NCBI GenBank assembly: GCA_943737045.1
Contig: CALSFV010000362.1
Coordinates: 1 to 64,000 of the forward strand
DNA length: 64,000 nt
Origin: Parapristionchus giblindavisi
Lineage: Eukaryota; Nematoda; Chromadorea; Rhabditida; Diplogasteridae
Direction of reading: 5' to 3'
Shown here: positions 23,801 to 35,967 of the stretch, piece by piece
Layout: every line of letters begins with the position of its first letter
Numbering within the stretch: the first letter of the stretch is position 1
Program-made: the position numbers and the translations under genes
The notes under the pieces: model-generated
The model's input: the letters and a program-made list of their open reading frames with translations, nothing else
What the model was told of the DNA's origin: nothing
The model's database searches: none

Positions 23801-26800
23801 CATGTTCATTCTTATATTAGACAGTTGGCCTGTATTCCGTGATCATGCTCTTATTCGGTCTTGTATTCCCCCTGGCCATACAGTTTATATAGAGAACATC
23901 CCCCCTGGTTGCACTTGTCTGTGTCAACCCGCTGACTTGTCATTCAATCATCAAGTTAAAGCTGTAGCCAAAAGGATTAATGATATCGTTATTGTTAAAG
24001 AGATTGATTACAAAATAGCACAACGTGATAATCTCCTTCGCTTTGTTTCCCAATTGCACTGGTCATTCTCATCTCCTGTATTTGCCGGTTTCATTTCTTA
24101 TGGCTTTTATAAGGGTGGTTTCGTCTCCCAGAAGCCTGCACCCTTTCTTACCCCAAAGCAAGTAATGTTCGGCCATGGTTCGAATGGCGATTGTGATACG
24201 TGTTCATCAGTTGGTTGTACCATATGCCCCCGCTGCACCAAGTCATTTTGTTTCCATTGTTTCTGGAGAAATCTCCATAGATGTTGATTGTTTCTCTCTT
24301 GTTCATATCGATTGTTAAATTGTTAATCTTTAGTTTCCATAGTTGTTTTTATTGTTGAACTTTACTGCACTATTGTCATGGTTAAAGAAATTTTTCAAAA
24401 CAAAAAATTATCGTTTTTACAATGCATAGAAAAACCAGCAAAACTATTTGCTTTCATTGAGGAATTGAACCTGCAAAAGGCAGAGTGAGCGCAAGCGCTC
24501 CAGACCACTACACCACTCGACCACATGTCTTTGTAAACTCACTTCCGAGAGTCTTTTCGGAAGTAAGAACGAGGGGGGTGAGAGGAAAATCTAGTGCATT
24601 TTTCAGAAGCCAAAAAAGGGGCTTAAAACGCGAATGTGACTCTGATGACCTAGCTTTTCGGGATCCTTACCCCATGAAGATTCACGTCAAGGTATCAAAA
24701 TTAGAGTATTTTGTGGTAAGGTTAAATAGTTCCCTTGTGAGACAGCTTTATATGTTTCAAAGTTCTTAACAAACTCTATCTATTCTTTATATCTCTCCAA
24801 TCAGAGTCCTTATCCATCGTATCCATCTACATCTCCACATCATCCATCACACATCACTCTCTTTCCATAATCCTCCCTCTCGATAGTCTTTCAAAGGAGA
24901 GAGAGAGGGAGGGAGGGAGGGAGAGAGAGAGAGCAGACTGTTCAGTTGGTCGCTCTCTCCTTCATCTCTCTCACCTTTGATGGAGCGTGACCAGGAAGCA
25001 GAATTTTTCATCTAGAAAAGGAAGAGACATTGAAGAGACAGAGATATACTTAGAGACAATGGTAAGTAGAGAGATAGAGAGACGATCGACAGACTATACC
25101 AATACTCCCGCATAAACACGGAGGGAAGGGAGACAGGAAGGGAGGGAGAAAGCCATCTCCGTCTGTGTACTATTCATAGTGTTACCTCTAGACTCTCTCA
25201 CTTTTACCTGATCTCTCGACTCTAAAACACTCTGGACTCTCTCCTTATCCTGAACTATCTCTCCATCTCTCCAATTTCCCACACTCTTATTCTCTCTGTC
25301 AACACCTTCCCCCTCTGCGTCTCTCCATCTCTACGAGTGCTAGGATGACCAATACTGAAGCCACACATAGACTCTCTCTCACTCTCGATCTCTAAACTCT
25401 CTCACCTGTCCACACTCTCTACTCCCTCCTTTCTCTAAACTCTCTCCTTATCCCATACACTCTAGTCTCTCTCTAACTGTCTGGGCACTCTTCATCGATG
25501 GTGCACCTGGCTATTTGTTAGAGAAGGACAGAATAGGACTTCATTTCACCTTTTCATAGAGCAAAGAAAGGAAATAGACAAGGACAGAATAGTATATTCA
25601 ATCAATAAAGGATACAATGTACCCCCGAATAAGTTCATCGTAAATTCAATTCAAACCCGTGCCCCGTCCCTCGATTCCCCCATAACGTTACCATAAGCAA
25701 TAAATCGAGATTGGCTCAATATAGAAAATGAGAGAAGGGAAAAATAGAATATTTATATTCAGTGAGACAGACAAACAAAACGAGAGAAAGAAAAAAACGA
25801 AATGAGGACAAAAACAGAAATCTATTGTGATCTTTAGGCGCTGAATAAAGAATAGTGATTAGACGATTCCCCAAATCGGCTGCTACGTGATGATCACGCC
25901 GTGATCAAAGAAACAATTGCTATAAACATGTATTCCCATTGCCTAGAAAACCCCCTCTTCCCTCTTTCCACTCGCTTTGCTCTGTATAAACCATATTCGT
26001 AAACACCCTTTGGAAAACTCTGAAAGCATAATCCCTCCTTTCTCATAGTCGGTCCCTCGTTCCCCAGTACGAGAAAGAGATAGGCATTCAACACCCCTGT
26101 TTTCGAGTCTTGAGTGGTCTCTCTCTCTCTCTCTCTCCTCCCTCACTACACGTAGTACTCAACACTCCTCTCCCTCTCCATTCATCTGTTCTATTCTCAG
26201 AATGGTCGTACTCTCGCACTCTCTCACTTTCCTATACTCTCTCACCTCCTCTGCCTCTCTGGCACTCTCTTCCTCACTAATCACCATCTGCATCTCTGGC
26301 AATGCCTCTCTCATTCGACCATACTATCTCGCTCTCACTCTGCCTCTCTCTACACTCTCTCAGCCTAATCTACCCTCTCGTTCCTCATTTTCATTCTCAC
26401 CAATAGTTTGATTGGCTATTTCCTTCCGTCAGTTACCTTGGTGATCTACCCTCATTCTCTTTCTCTATCTCTCTCTCTCTCTCGATGGCTACTAATCTCG
26501 TGATTACACCTCGTCATTAAATCCCCATGGATAGATTGAATCATATTCACTCATTCTTATTATATTATTGTATTACTAGCCGTCTACGTATCAACTTTTT
26601 GCAGGTTGTTTGGGGTTCCATGCGTTTGGAAGGAGATATATAATGCGGCGAGATAACAAGAAAGTGAAGATATTCGATTTTCGAGGCTTCACGATAAGAA
26701 CTTAACATGGAAGAGAATACATAACTAAATATCACTCATGTAATGAAGTAGTAATGGAGAGAATTCAGAGAAATAGAGACAATGAATGCATACTGTATAG

Positions 26801-29800
26801 AGAGATATGTGATAGAAAGGCTTCAGAAACCACAATAACTCAAATAGCTCTCATGGGACACATATAATTATTATTGAAGCACAGCCTCCGTGAGAGCGAA
26901 GTAGCTGGCTTTCGAACGTCACTATACATAATATAATGGAACAACGATGGTAAGATTATGTCTCAAGTAAATTAGTAAACATCCTTGAACGCGGCAGTAA
27001 AGAGTCAAGTAGCAAATCATAGAAAGACAGAAACAGAAAAATACCAAGGTCGAGAGAGAGACAGACAGACAACATTGCCATACATAAATACATATAAAAT
27101 AGATCAAGTACCGTAATCAAAGAGTTAGTTAGATCTATCGTAACCAAAGAATGTTCACATCTACCGTAACCAATAAAAAGATACCGTACCCTCAACGACC
27201 ACAGTCGCACGGTTCCATCATCGTATCCTGTCAGTAGTCTCTTTCCATCTGGCAGCAGAACGCCACATGTGCATCGTGAGCCCGAACCAGCACTGTAGAT
27301 CTGCAATCATCAGGGGGTTACTGTATCTATTATGATTACTGTGGAATTTCAGGCTACAGTATCCTCATAGCTACCGTAATTTGATCATAATCTTTGATCA
27401 CTCAGAATCCCCTCAATAGATCGCCTCACTTTCGCTCTGTGAGCATACATTTTCCCCATACTTTGCACGCACTCTCTTTCAAACAGTAAACAAGGCACAA
27501 AAAAATGGACGAGAGGTTGTGCAAAAAGAGTAGGGCTAGGGAGATAAAGAGAGTATGAGGACTTCAGAGAGCGCAGAGATGGAGAGATCCCTTTGCCCTT
27601 TCATTCATTCCACCTCCTCTCCTCTCCATCGAGCACTATAGATAGATTGCCATTCGCGCAAACGTAACTCGATCCATTCTCATGTCTCCTTTTTCTCTTT
27701 TTTTTCTATTCTACTCACTTATTCCGACTCCTTTCAGTTTCAACCACAAAATGTATACACATCTCACACATATACTAGGCATAATATCCATAATCGAGTC
27801 ACTACTCTACTCTTTAATATTTAATTTATTCAATTTCAGTAGGAAATAATATTTTCGAATTAGAAAAGGGCATAGTCTAGTGCGATCTACGACACCTGTA
27901 TGGCGTAAATATCATCATACCCTATACACTTAGTATGACATTAAAGACGAAATGATACGATAATAATGACAAATTGTATTGAAATCATTCTTTCTCGCTG
28001 TTGGCTATGTTTTGACCAATAATCCCTTATAAATACGATGTAAATAAATACAATATTATTATTACAGTATATTAGAGGAATGATAAGCTTGACAGCATAA
28101 GATACCGAAGAAGTGAGTGGGTGTGAGAGAGATGGTAGAGATTGAGATAGAAACAGGTGAGAGAGCGTGTGAAATTGAGACAGGCGAGAGTGTGTGAAAA
28201 TGAGAGACGGACAAAATGATAATGAAGAATTCCGAGTAGAACTAATCATAGATTGATAGAACGATAATATGCAAACGCATCGCTTTGAGAAGATTGGACC
28301 AAGCCTTATCAGAGATATTTTTGGAGATTATCTGCATAGTCAACAAATACACGAGGGAATCGTTGGCTATTTGTGGACGATGAAACCAGAAAGAAGTGGG
28401 ATTTAATTGAGATTAGACAATAACCATAATCAACAATGTTCCCACACCGTGACGACGACGGATAGACTTTAAGATAATGTAAAAATACACCAATGTTTAA
28501 AAAATCAATCAATAATCAATATCTACCGTACCTTTGACTGGGCAACTCCCTTACTGCCTATCAACCACATCCACACCATGCCTTCTTTGTCACCCGCAAA
28601 GAGGATATCACTCGTTGTGTGCCAGAAGAGCCATTCAAGATCAGAACAATCGTCCAACTGAAATCAATCGATAAATCAATCAATAAATAATTTAGAAGCT
28701 CCGATGTTACTGTATCTCCTTGTAACAATGGTATTCAATAATAAACATTTAATATATGATTCATTATATAATTCTATTGGCTTTTACTTTCACCTCTCTC
28801 TGTTTTCGTAAAAGATAAACAAACAAATAAATAAGTAATAATAAATAACAATAAGTTCTTTCAGCGATTTATTAAATCAAAATAAATATTCAATAATTCA
28901 TTATTTTTCACGATTCTATGATAACTTATTATTATTATTATTATTATTATTATAGAAAGATAGTCATCGCTCAAATATTATGTGTTTACGTGTAGTCAAA
29001 CAGCTGCGACGGAACTAATCTTTCATCTAATTATCCCCTCTCATGTACTTTCTCTACGGAGTAAACAACCACGAGTTAATGCACTCAACTTTTTCTCCCC
29101 CGTGTAACTCTATTTAGATCTCTCTCTACCAATGAGAACATTAGCATTACTCTGTGAATGACAGGGAGAGGACATAGAGAAAGAGGGAGTAGAGAGAGAG
29201 CGAAGGAGAGTAATAGGCTTACCTCTAATCTCCGTTGGAGCGTCGCCAGTTCGGTAATGTAGATCTTGCCTGACATGTCACCCGTGGCGAGTAGTGACTC
29301 TGTCTTGTTGAACACAGCAAATGTGACCGAATCAGTGTGAGTGATCTCGAGCACGGGCTCCGTCTCTGCAAATATGCCATACAATTAGTGATCCCATCTA
29401 TGACCTTGTTTCCATGTGATAATGTGAATCAAAATGGACTTATAAAATGAAAATTATTCATAATATCCTTGTGAGTGTGTTAATCTTGACTAAAACTACT
29501 AAATCAACATAAATAAAATACGATTGAGACCACGTGATACCGAAAAGAATCCAACAAACAGGGCTAAAATGGCGAAACCTGATTTTTCAAGATCGAAGAG
29601 CAGGGCTCGATCATCCTCTCCACCAGAGGCCATCCATCTAGTACCAGCGGTTGATACAATGAATATATCCTTCTCATGACATTCAAGAGTTCCTATCGAA
29701 TCATCGGGTAGAACTGGACTGAAAGCAGTCAAATATTGATGAGTGTGATTCGAAACGAATTTCACAACGGAGCTTAGCTTCGTTAACAAATTGTGACACA

Positions 29801-30085
29801 ATATACTTCAATAGATCGTGTATAATTGTTTACTGATGTGTGTTATTAGTTAATTTTGGTATTGATATAACAAAAGGTTAATGCAAGAAGAAAAGGTTAG
29901 GTATTAGCTCACCCTGAGGTTCCTTCTCCATCATCTTCATCATCACTAAAAGCAGCCTTGCCATTCGAATCGAGAAACTCGTCAAGCGGAATCACCTTCA
30001 GAATCTCATCCTCGCCGATCCTCTCATTTTCTCCGCCCTCAATTTGATCGGACCTTTCCTCTTCCATACTATGGTCCTCGTCCAT
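17352..30085 (-). CDS. AAMP: AAMP-like WD40-repeat protein, 10 coding exons
   Basis: Exons on the minus strand: 30085-29913, 29718-29579, 29365-29223, 28657-28532, 27300-27190, 19903-19786, 19659-19583, 18192-17980, 17696-17586, 17483-17352; 447 residues (human AAMP is 434). An acidic N-terminus (DEDHSMEEERS...DDEDDGE) precedes about eight WD-like blades: GGEDDRALLFDLEKS, LATGDMSGKIYITE, LFAGDKEGMVWMWL, LLTGYDDGTVRLWSL, AAGTISGEVRMLS, LAVGRNDGTMAVYQ, TASVDSFVRAHD and CGGGSIRVLEV. DLEWLFWH and CGVLLPDGKRLLTGYDDGT are characteristic of AAMP. In other animals AAMP is a cytosolic scaffold linked to cell migration and ribosome biogenesis. The start follows TTTCTCAG directly, a candidate trans-splice site. 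Intron 5 is 7.3 kb and contains a Tc5-like transposon. Confidence 0.92.
18466..19310. repeat. GA-rich then CT-rich low-complexity intron block
   Basis: 18466-18640 is GAGGGAGAGA-type purine sequence, 18731-18765 is (GA)n, and 18780-19300 is CTCTC-rich. It lies inside an AAMP intron. The short frames across it are not genes. Confidence 0.8.
20564..20755. mobile_element. hAT-like MITE, family A, complete copy in (GA)n
   Basis: The ends read CATAGGTGGGCACGC and GCGCGCCCACCTCTG, which are inverse copies. AGAGAGAG flanks both sides and fits an 8-bp target duplication, though it is ambiguous in this GA-rich context. Length 192. The same family is found at 56179-56587 and, truncated, from 58986. 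Non-coding. Confidence 0.6.
20756..20830. repeat. (GA)n microsatellite
   Basis: Pure then imperfect GAGAGA tract next to the hAT-like MITE. Confidence 0.85.
21345..21410. repeat. (GA)n-type purine tract
   Basis: GAGAGAGAGAGAGACAGAGAG-like low-complexity sequence in the AAMP intron. Confidence 0.75.
22255..22330 (+). ncRNA. tRNA-like Pol III box pair inside left terminal repeat
   Basis: TGGTGTAGTGG fits an A box, and GGTTCGATC about 45 bases later fits a B box. The copy in the right repeat (24455-24530, minus strand) has GGTTCAATTCC, a full B box. The anticodon region is a perfect GAGCGC-TT-GCGCTC palindrome, so it is not a normal tRNA. It may drive Pol III transcription inwards from both ends, or be a captured tRNA. 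Confidence 0.5.
22363..24287 (+). CDS. Transposase, pogo/CENP-B-type DDE, multi-exon, Cys-rich tail
   Basis: The frame runs as exons: about 22363-22708 (ending SPSESQ), about 22760-22924 (IQMKEALRVYRSGKG...), about 22985-23148 (GRLPKCRPFELQKLAK...), about 23196-23310 (ASSSWISKWKKKYGI, a CENP-B-type helix-turn-helix), about 23361-23450 and about 23530-24287. The DDE-fold motifs are INADQTG (first Asp), LILDSWPVFRDH (second) and IPPGCTCLCQPADLSFN (third). The tail CDTCSSVGCTICPRCTKSFCFHCF is a cysteine cluster of likely zinc-binding type. The long last exon is intact, so the gene may be active. Exact internal exon ends and the start are uncertain. Confidence 0.75.
24455..24530 (-). ncRNA. tRNA-like Pol III box pair inside right terminal repeat
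   Basis: Minus-strand partner of the left-repeat tRNA-like segment. It has the same TGGTGTAGTGG A box and a better B box (GGTTCAATTCC). The two copies diverge exactly after the B-box start, which marks the inner limit of the terminal repeat. Confidence 0.5.
24890..26500. repeat. CT/GA-rich intron sequence
   Basis: Alternating purine and pyrimidine low-complexity blocks (CTCTCTC, GAGGGAGGG) within the large AAMP intron. Frames in it have biased Ser/Leu composition and no splice or family support. Confidence 0.65.
28928..28954. repeat. (ATT)n microsatellite
   Basis: About nine copies of TTA/ATT in an AAMP intron. Confidence 0.85.
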
Positions 30086-30541
30086 CTGAGAAACTCTAAT
30101 ATAGTACCAAATTATGCGCACTGATGTGAACTATCGAAATGAAAATGAAGAAAACAATGTAAAAAGTAAAATAATAAACTAAAAATGAATAAACAAAAAT
30201 ATGTAAAGTGGGTGGCGAGAAGAGAGAATACGATCACTCGAAAGCGTTGCGTATGCGTCGCGGCTCCGTGTGTTTGTGTCTTTGTGCACACGGCGCGAGG
30301 AGAGAGCGCAGTCGATAGAGGGACTAGCCTGCGTCTCTCGTCGCGGGCACGCTCTCCCCCCTCTAGACCCAAGTCGCCTACTACTATACTACTACTTTAC
30401 TTCTTATTCTACAGCACTCGTCTATCCATGCGGACGCCGGCTGGCGGCGAATGAGCGTCTACTCGCACGCTATCGTCGCCCGCTTCGGCGCCTCGCCGTT
30501 TATCGCCCAACACCACAGTTACATCGTGCGAGTACACCAAA
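30086..30541. promoter_or_regulatory. Divergent promoter of AAMP and Enhancer of Polycomb
   Basis: 456 bases lie between the two start codons. The part 30210-30540 is clearly richer in G+C and CpG (for example GCGTCGCGGCTCCG and CGGCGCGAGG) than its surroundings. Both genes are expected to be broadly expressed, which fits a shared constitutive control region. I see no TATA box in a convincing position. Confidence 0.55.
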
Positions 30542-33500
30542 ATGGCCACCACTTCGAAGCTCTCGTTTCGGGCTCGCAACCTGGATGCGAACCGTGGCAT
30601 GAAAGTGTTCTTTGCGGACGAGCTTCCCGACATATCAGAATGTGCCCCCATCGCTCGTGGTGTCAATCCGATGCCTACAGGCATGGAAAAAGAAGAAGAG
30701 ATGGTGAGTCTTTCGCTTGTCAGCATGGCTGCCGCCCCTCCCCCTACTCATAGAGAGACCGGCCGAACAATCGATCACTGCGCCTACCGAGCCCTAGCAT
30801 TTAAATTGTAGTGAATGATTGTTGTGTATCAATAGTATCAGACTGTTGTCGACGTCGAACCTCGTCGATGACGTCATCAACTATGATGTCATAACACATA
30901 AGTAATCGATTGTTCGGCCAATACACCCGAACTATACTACATACAATGCATCCACACTAACATTTGATATTGTTTTGAATATATTCGTACTAGTTTTGAG
31001 TAGGTACACCAACCCCATACATCTTGTCATAGTTGCGCCTGTCAATGTGTAATGGATAATGAGCAGCTGCCTTTCCAATGATTATGTATGCCCATGGTTA
31101 ACGACTACCATGTAATTCTTACTCTATACTGCGGTCCTCTCCACATAATGCCAAGGCTTTAAATTTCCAAATTGGACCTCAGGTATTCTGGAACATTGTT
31201 CATATATATAGTTAGGGGGGTTTCCCCAATTATTCATTAGGTTCTCCCCTCTCTGCCTATTTCAAATTTTATTATTTTCATTTTATAAGACTTGTAGTAT
31301 ATAGCAATGCATAGACTAAGTAAATGAGTCATTGTATTATGTATCTCCATGAATTTGATAGTAGTACTGCTTCACACAGTCATTCTCTCTTTTTCCTCGT
31401 CTACTCTTTCTTGCTTTGTCTCTTGTTTTTCGCCTCAAAAGCCAAAACAGGTTACCACGAATACTGTTTTCTCCGATGATTTTCTTATTGTGCTTATTGA
31501 GTGGAATCATTCAATTGGGCAGACAAATAGTAGGCAATGCGGTCTTTCTCCATCTATCTCGCATAATTCACCGGAACGGGTCGGACTATGTAATTGACCT
31601 GCATTCTATTCTCTCCTTCTCTTCGCTCGCTCGCCTTTCTCTCTCTCTCAACTAATGTGCTGTAAACTCATTGGCTTCACTAGGGGAGGCAAACTGAAGG
31701 GAAGCGAGGGGTTAAGGGTTATGTATGAAGTAATAGACCCATCATATCCCTCACTACTACCTCTTCTACTTCGTAGTGAATAGTAAAGGGACTGAATAGA
31801 AGGGATCTTGTCTCGCGTGAAGGAGGTCATTACGATAGCATATACAAATAATCCAATTAGTATGATTCTTGAAGAAGCGAAGTACTAATCACACCATAAC
31901 ATGAAGAATAAACATTACGCCTAACAAGGCTTGAATATCGATCAATTCTCATATTACAATTGACTGTTGTGTATGCATGCTGTACACAACTTGAGAGTAA
32001 ATGAGCTAAGGAAGGATATAGTAACGTAATTTTATCTCATTCAGGAGTCTCATCTTCAAGAGGCTATCCTTGCCCAACAAGCCAGCACATCCGGCATTTC
32101 CGATAATCATGTTATCCCCACTCCTAAGGTATATCCCTTTTTATCCATTATTGATAAAGTTTTATTTATTGTTTGCTTACACATCCTCACTTCTTGTCAT
32201 GCATACTATTGCCAAAGTATTGTCTTGTTGTTATTATTATGATTATCATTATTGCTGTTATTATGGTAATTGAATTAGGTCCTGCAAGTGGACGCGGTGC
32301 GGCACAATCAGACCTATCCCGTGCAGCCCCCACCCAAAACGCAATACATCAAAGTGCAAGGTAAAAGCCTATCTCATTATTTTCATCTTGTTCTTTGATC
32401 TGTGTTACGTTTTTGTTACATTCTTGCATTCACTTTCTTCATTTATTCATTTTCAAACCAGCCCTTGTGCCATAATTTCGCGCCCTATTTCGTTTTCTCT
32501 TTTGGCTTGATTCGATCGGCCTCTTCCCTTTCGATGTAGTACCCTTTACTATCTGTGTTTCACTCTATCCATTTACTCTTTCCACTCACTCTCTCATAAT
32601 GTCCATCTATTTTACAAGCGATACGTATCTCCGATAAGCCTCTCCCTCTCTTTCTCATAGCAAATGCGCGTGCATTGATGTCGCAAAGACACGGTGATTC
32701 TTAGTCATTGAACTATTCTATATTGTATTCTTTCTCTCTCTCTATCTCTCTCCACTCTATTCATCTCTTCTCCCCTCTTCGCTCTTCATTATTCTCACTT
32801 TCTTTGTTGTCCAGGCAAGCGCGCTCATTCATTGAAAATGGAAAGACAGCTCTAACTAGAGGAAGAATGGGAAACTGAACACAGACAGTGGGAGGAGGGA
32901 AAGACAGACATATGAAATAAGCAGAAAAAGGCAGGGGATCTTTGCTGTGGCTAAGCCGCAACGGGATAATGAGTAATTAACGTCACGTGATGCATAAGAC
33001 TGACTGGTTGAGTCACATGGCTCTCTTATCTCTTTCTCTTTTTTTATCTATCGCCTCTTATCCACCTCTTATGTCTCTTTCAACCCCCTCCTATAAGAAG
33101 GTTCTCTTTTTATATAAAAAGAGGGACGAGGGAGGGTTTCCTCCTACTTCATTCTCTCTGCCTCTAGTCGATACGTATGCCAAATTGGCAACCACGTCAA
33201 GAGGCGGTCTCTCTCACTTGCCCACACACTCAATCTATCGAGCTTCTCTGTTGTCCTCTCCACGACGACCATACTCTCTCTCTCTCCCTTATCCCTATTC
33301 GTCTTTCTCCCGCCCGTTGTTGGCATCGAGGGATTTCACAATGCACACTGAAATAGCAGGGAGGACGGGAGTTAGTAGGGAGAAATGGAGAGGAATGAAT
33401 AGATGGGGGGGGGGGACTATGTGTATTCTGTCATCGGCAGTGGTATTGACAAATTCCTCGGTCATCGTCTCTCGATTCGCCCTTCTCTCTAGTCAACATG

Positions 33501-35936
33501 TACTCTGATTGTCTGTCACTCTCTCTCACTCTCTCGTCCTCTGTCGAATCCCTTCTCTCGTCGTCTGCCCACTCTCTTCCCTCTCGTCCTCATTGCTGAA
33601 TCACTGGGAGAGAAGGGAGAAAGAAAAGAATAGAGGGGTGAAGGGAAGGGGGGGGGGTTGTTGGGCAAAAGAAATGGATAGAAAGGAAGGGGGCACGGAA
33701 AAGAGAATGGAATGAAAATAGAAGGGAAGAGGGGATGGAGAGAGACAGAGTCTTGTCCGATTCAGTAGAAGGAAGGAGGGGAGAATGTGGTACATTGCAA
33801 GATGGAATGGAAATGAAAGAGAAAGGAAAGGGGACCAACTATTACAAGGAATGAAAGAGACATTCAAAGTGTCGGTCTGGATGGGTAATGGTCCGAATTG
33901 GGAGGGTCTACTGTCCTCGATATGTGGACTGGAACCGTGATTGTCACCTTCCGGGTTGATGAATTGCAGATTTGAATGAGCCGACATTTCTAGTCATTGA
34001 ATTCCGCTTTTTCAATTACAGGCTGATTATCTTCTGTCCTTGGTTTAATGAATTCATCAATTTCATGGATATTCATCCCCTCATTTTATCTCTAGGCCGG
34101 CACTTGTCGTACGCAATTGCGATTGGATGCATAATGTGTCCTTCCTTCCGTCCCTTTGCTTTCTCTTTCTCTATCTCTTCTTCTATCTTTTATGGCGTCT
34201 TCGAGAGAGCGAATTTCCCTTTCCGAAGGCGATTACAAGTATAGAGAGAGAAAGGATCTATGAATAGAGATGAAGTGGAGAGATTGAGGGTGACTGTTAT
34301 TGCCCCCAGTGGTATTTAATATCGACCAAGGGACAGACATACAGAGAGAGTAGTACCGGTATACGGATAATCGTCATCTGTTTATCTCTTGCTCTCTCAT
34401 ATTTCCATACTCTCTCTTTCGATCTCTGTTTCTCGGACACTCCAACATTGGCCTATCTATCGTCCTGTCCTTTGGACATACCCATATACACATGATACAA
34501 ACAATTGCCGCACACGAGAAGGGCACGTGGATGGTGATGGTTGTGGGAAAGGGAATGATACAGAAAAGAGGATGATGACGACGATGTGTGAGGGGGTTTT
34601 GCATTTTGTGCATCCATGAATGTATATACACAAAGGGAAGAGACATGAATGGCTGATGTGCTTTATGTTTGTGTAGCCATTATGTATGACTAGGGCTGTA
34701 TGTCTGTCATATCTTCCCCACTCGACCCAATCGTACCTATATCCCATCTCTACTTTCTTCCTCTCGCCTTTCGTTTACCACACGGCCCTAACCTATCCAA
34801 GTAGAATGAGAGGGATGGAGATGTGTATGGCAGATGGATTGAACGGATGGAGCATATATGAGGAATGGATGGAAATTGAAGGGGCTGAGAGGGGGGGGTG
34901 GGACTGAATGAGAGATGATGATGATGAGGACCCAACTGTATCACTTTCTCTAATCCTCTTTCTATCCTATTGTCTCTAGTCTATTCTAAGTCTTCTATTC
35001 AATTTTATTCCCTTTCATTGTATACGTGCTTTGTCTCGAATCGCCTTTTATTTCTTCTCTTCCTCCTCTTTCCATCACTTCCTTCTTCTTTTATTCTCTC
35101 CTGTCCATTCAGTCGTTTCTCCTCTCCTCTGCTCGCAGCTTTCCTTTTTCCTCCCTCTGTGCATATCTTTAAAGATTCGCTAGCACATACACTGGGGAAG
35201 GGCTCTATCTTTCTATGTATGCCCTCCTTTTCTCCTCATCCCATCGTCTTCTACTCTATATTTATATCCTCTCGCGCGAAAGTAGTCTTTTTGGAATTCT
35301 CTCCTCTTTTTCCTATTTCCTCCACTCCTACCCTATCCATTGCATATATGGAATGAATGCACGAACGAGCTGAAGAGGGAGGGAGGAAAGATCTCTCGTG
35401 GATGAATACATATATTATATATATTGAAAGAGTAGGGGAAAGAAGAGTATACATAGTAGTTAGCCTAAGCTACTCTATCTTTATCTATCCATCTCGCATA
35501 ATTAAAAGAGATGAATTTGAAATTTTTTAATGACACATACATTCTACAATGAGGGATAATGAACGACTGACAGATACAATGAATGGAATGTCGTTATCGC
35601 AATGACAAATGACTGACAGACGATCAAGTGACATAGGACACTCTCGTATCGTAGTAATATTGTCCCCCGTGTGTCAGATATATCATTGATTCTGGTCACT
35701 CTAGATGTATATTGCTCTCTACGATCTCTCTCACTCTTTTCGATCTCTCGTTAAGTGAGTTCACGTCGCAATGATTGTGTTGATAGACGATGTAAAAGTG
35801 GGGAAGACGAGAGAAGAGGGGAAAGGGGGAAGAGGGATAGGAGAGCACAGATTGAGAGAAGAAGAAGGGACTCGATTTGTTACACAGCAAATCACTCACT
35901 CTATTCCTATCTCGCACTCTCTTTTTCTCTCTCTCT

Positions 35937-35967
<31 letters not shown>

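Larger units (their letters stand above)
22041..24737 (+). mobile_element. Complete Tc5-like DNA transposon with TGA target duplication
   Basis: Terminal inverted repeats of about 272 bases (22041-22312 and 24466-24737) start CAAGGGAAC and end GTTCCCTTG. TGA flanks both sides (22038-22040 and 24738-24740). A TNA trinucleotide duplication is the known signature of the Caenorhabditis Tc4/Tc5 group, whose elements also begin C(A/T)AGGGAA. The two repeats are almost identical, so the insertion is recent. It lies in intron 5 of the AAMP-like gene, on the opposite strand to it, and carries a spliced transposase. Each terminal repeat also holds a tRNA-like Pol III box pair. Confidence 0.88.
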
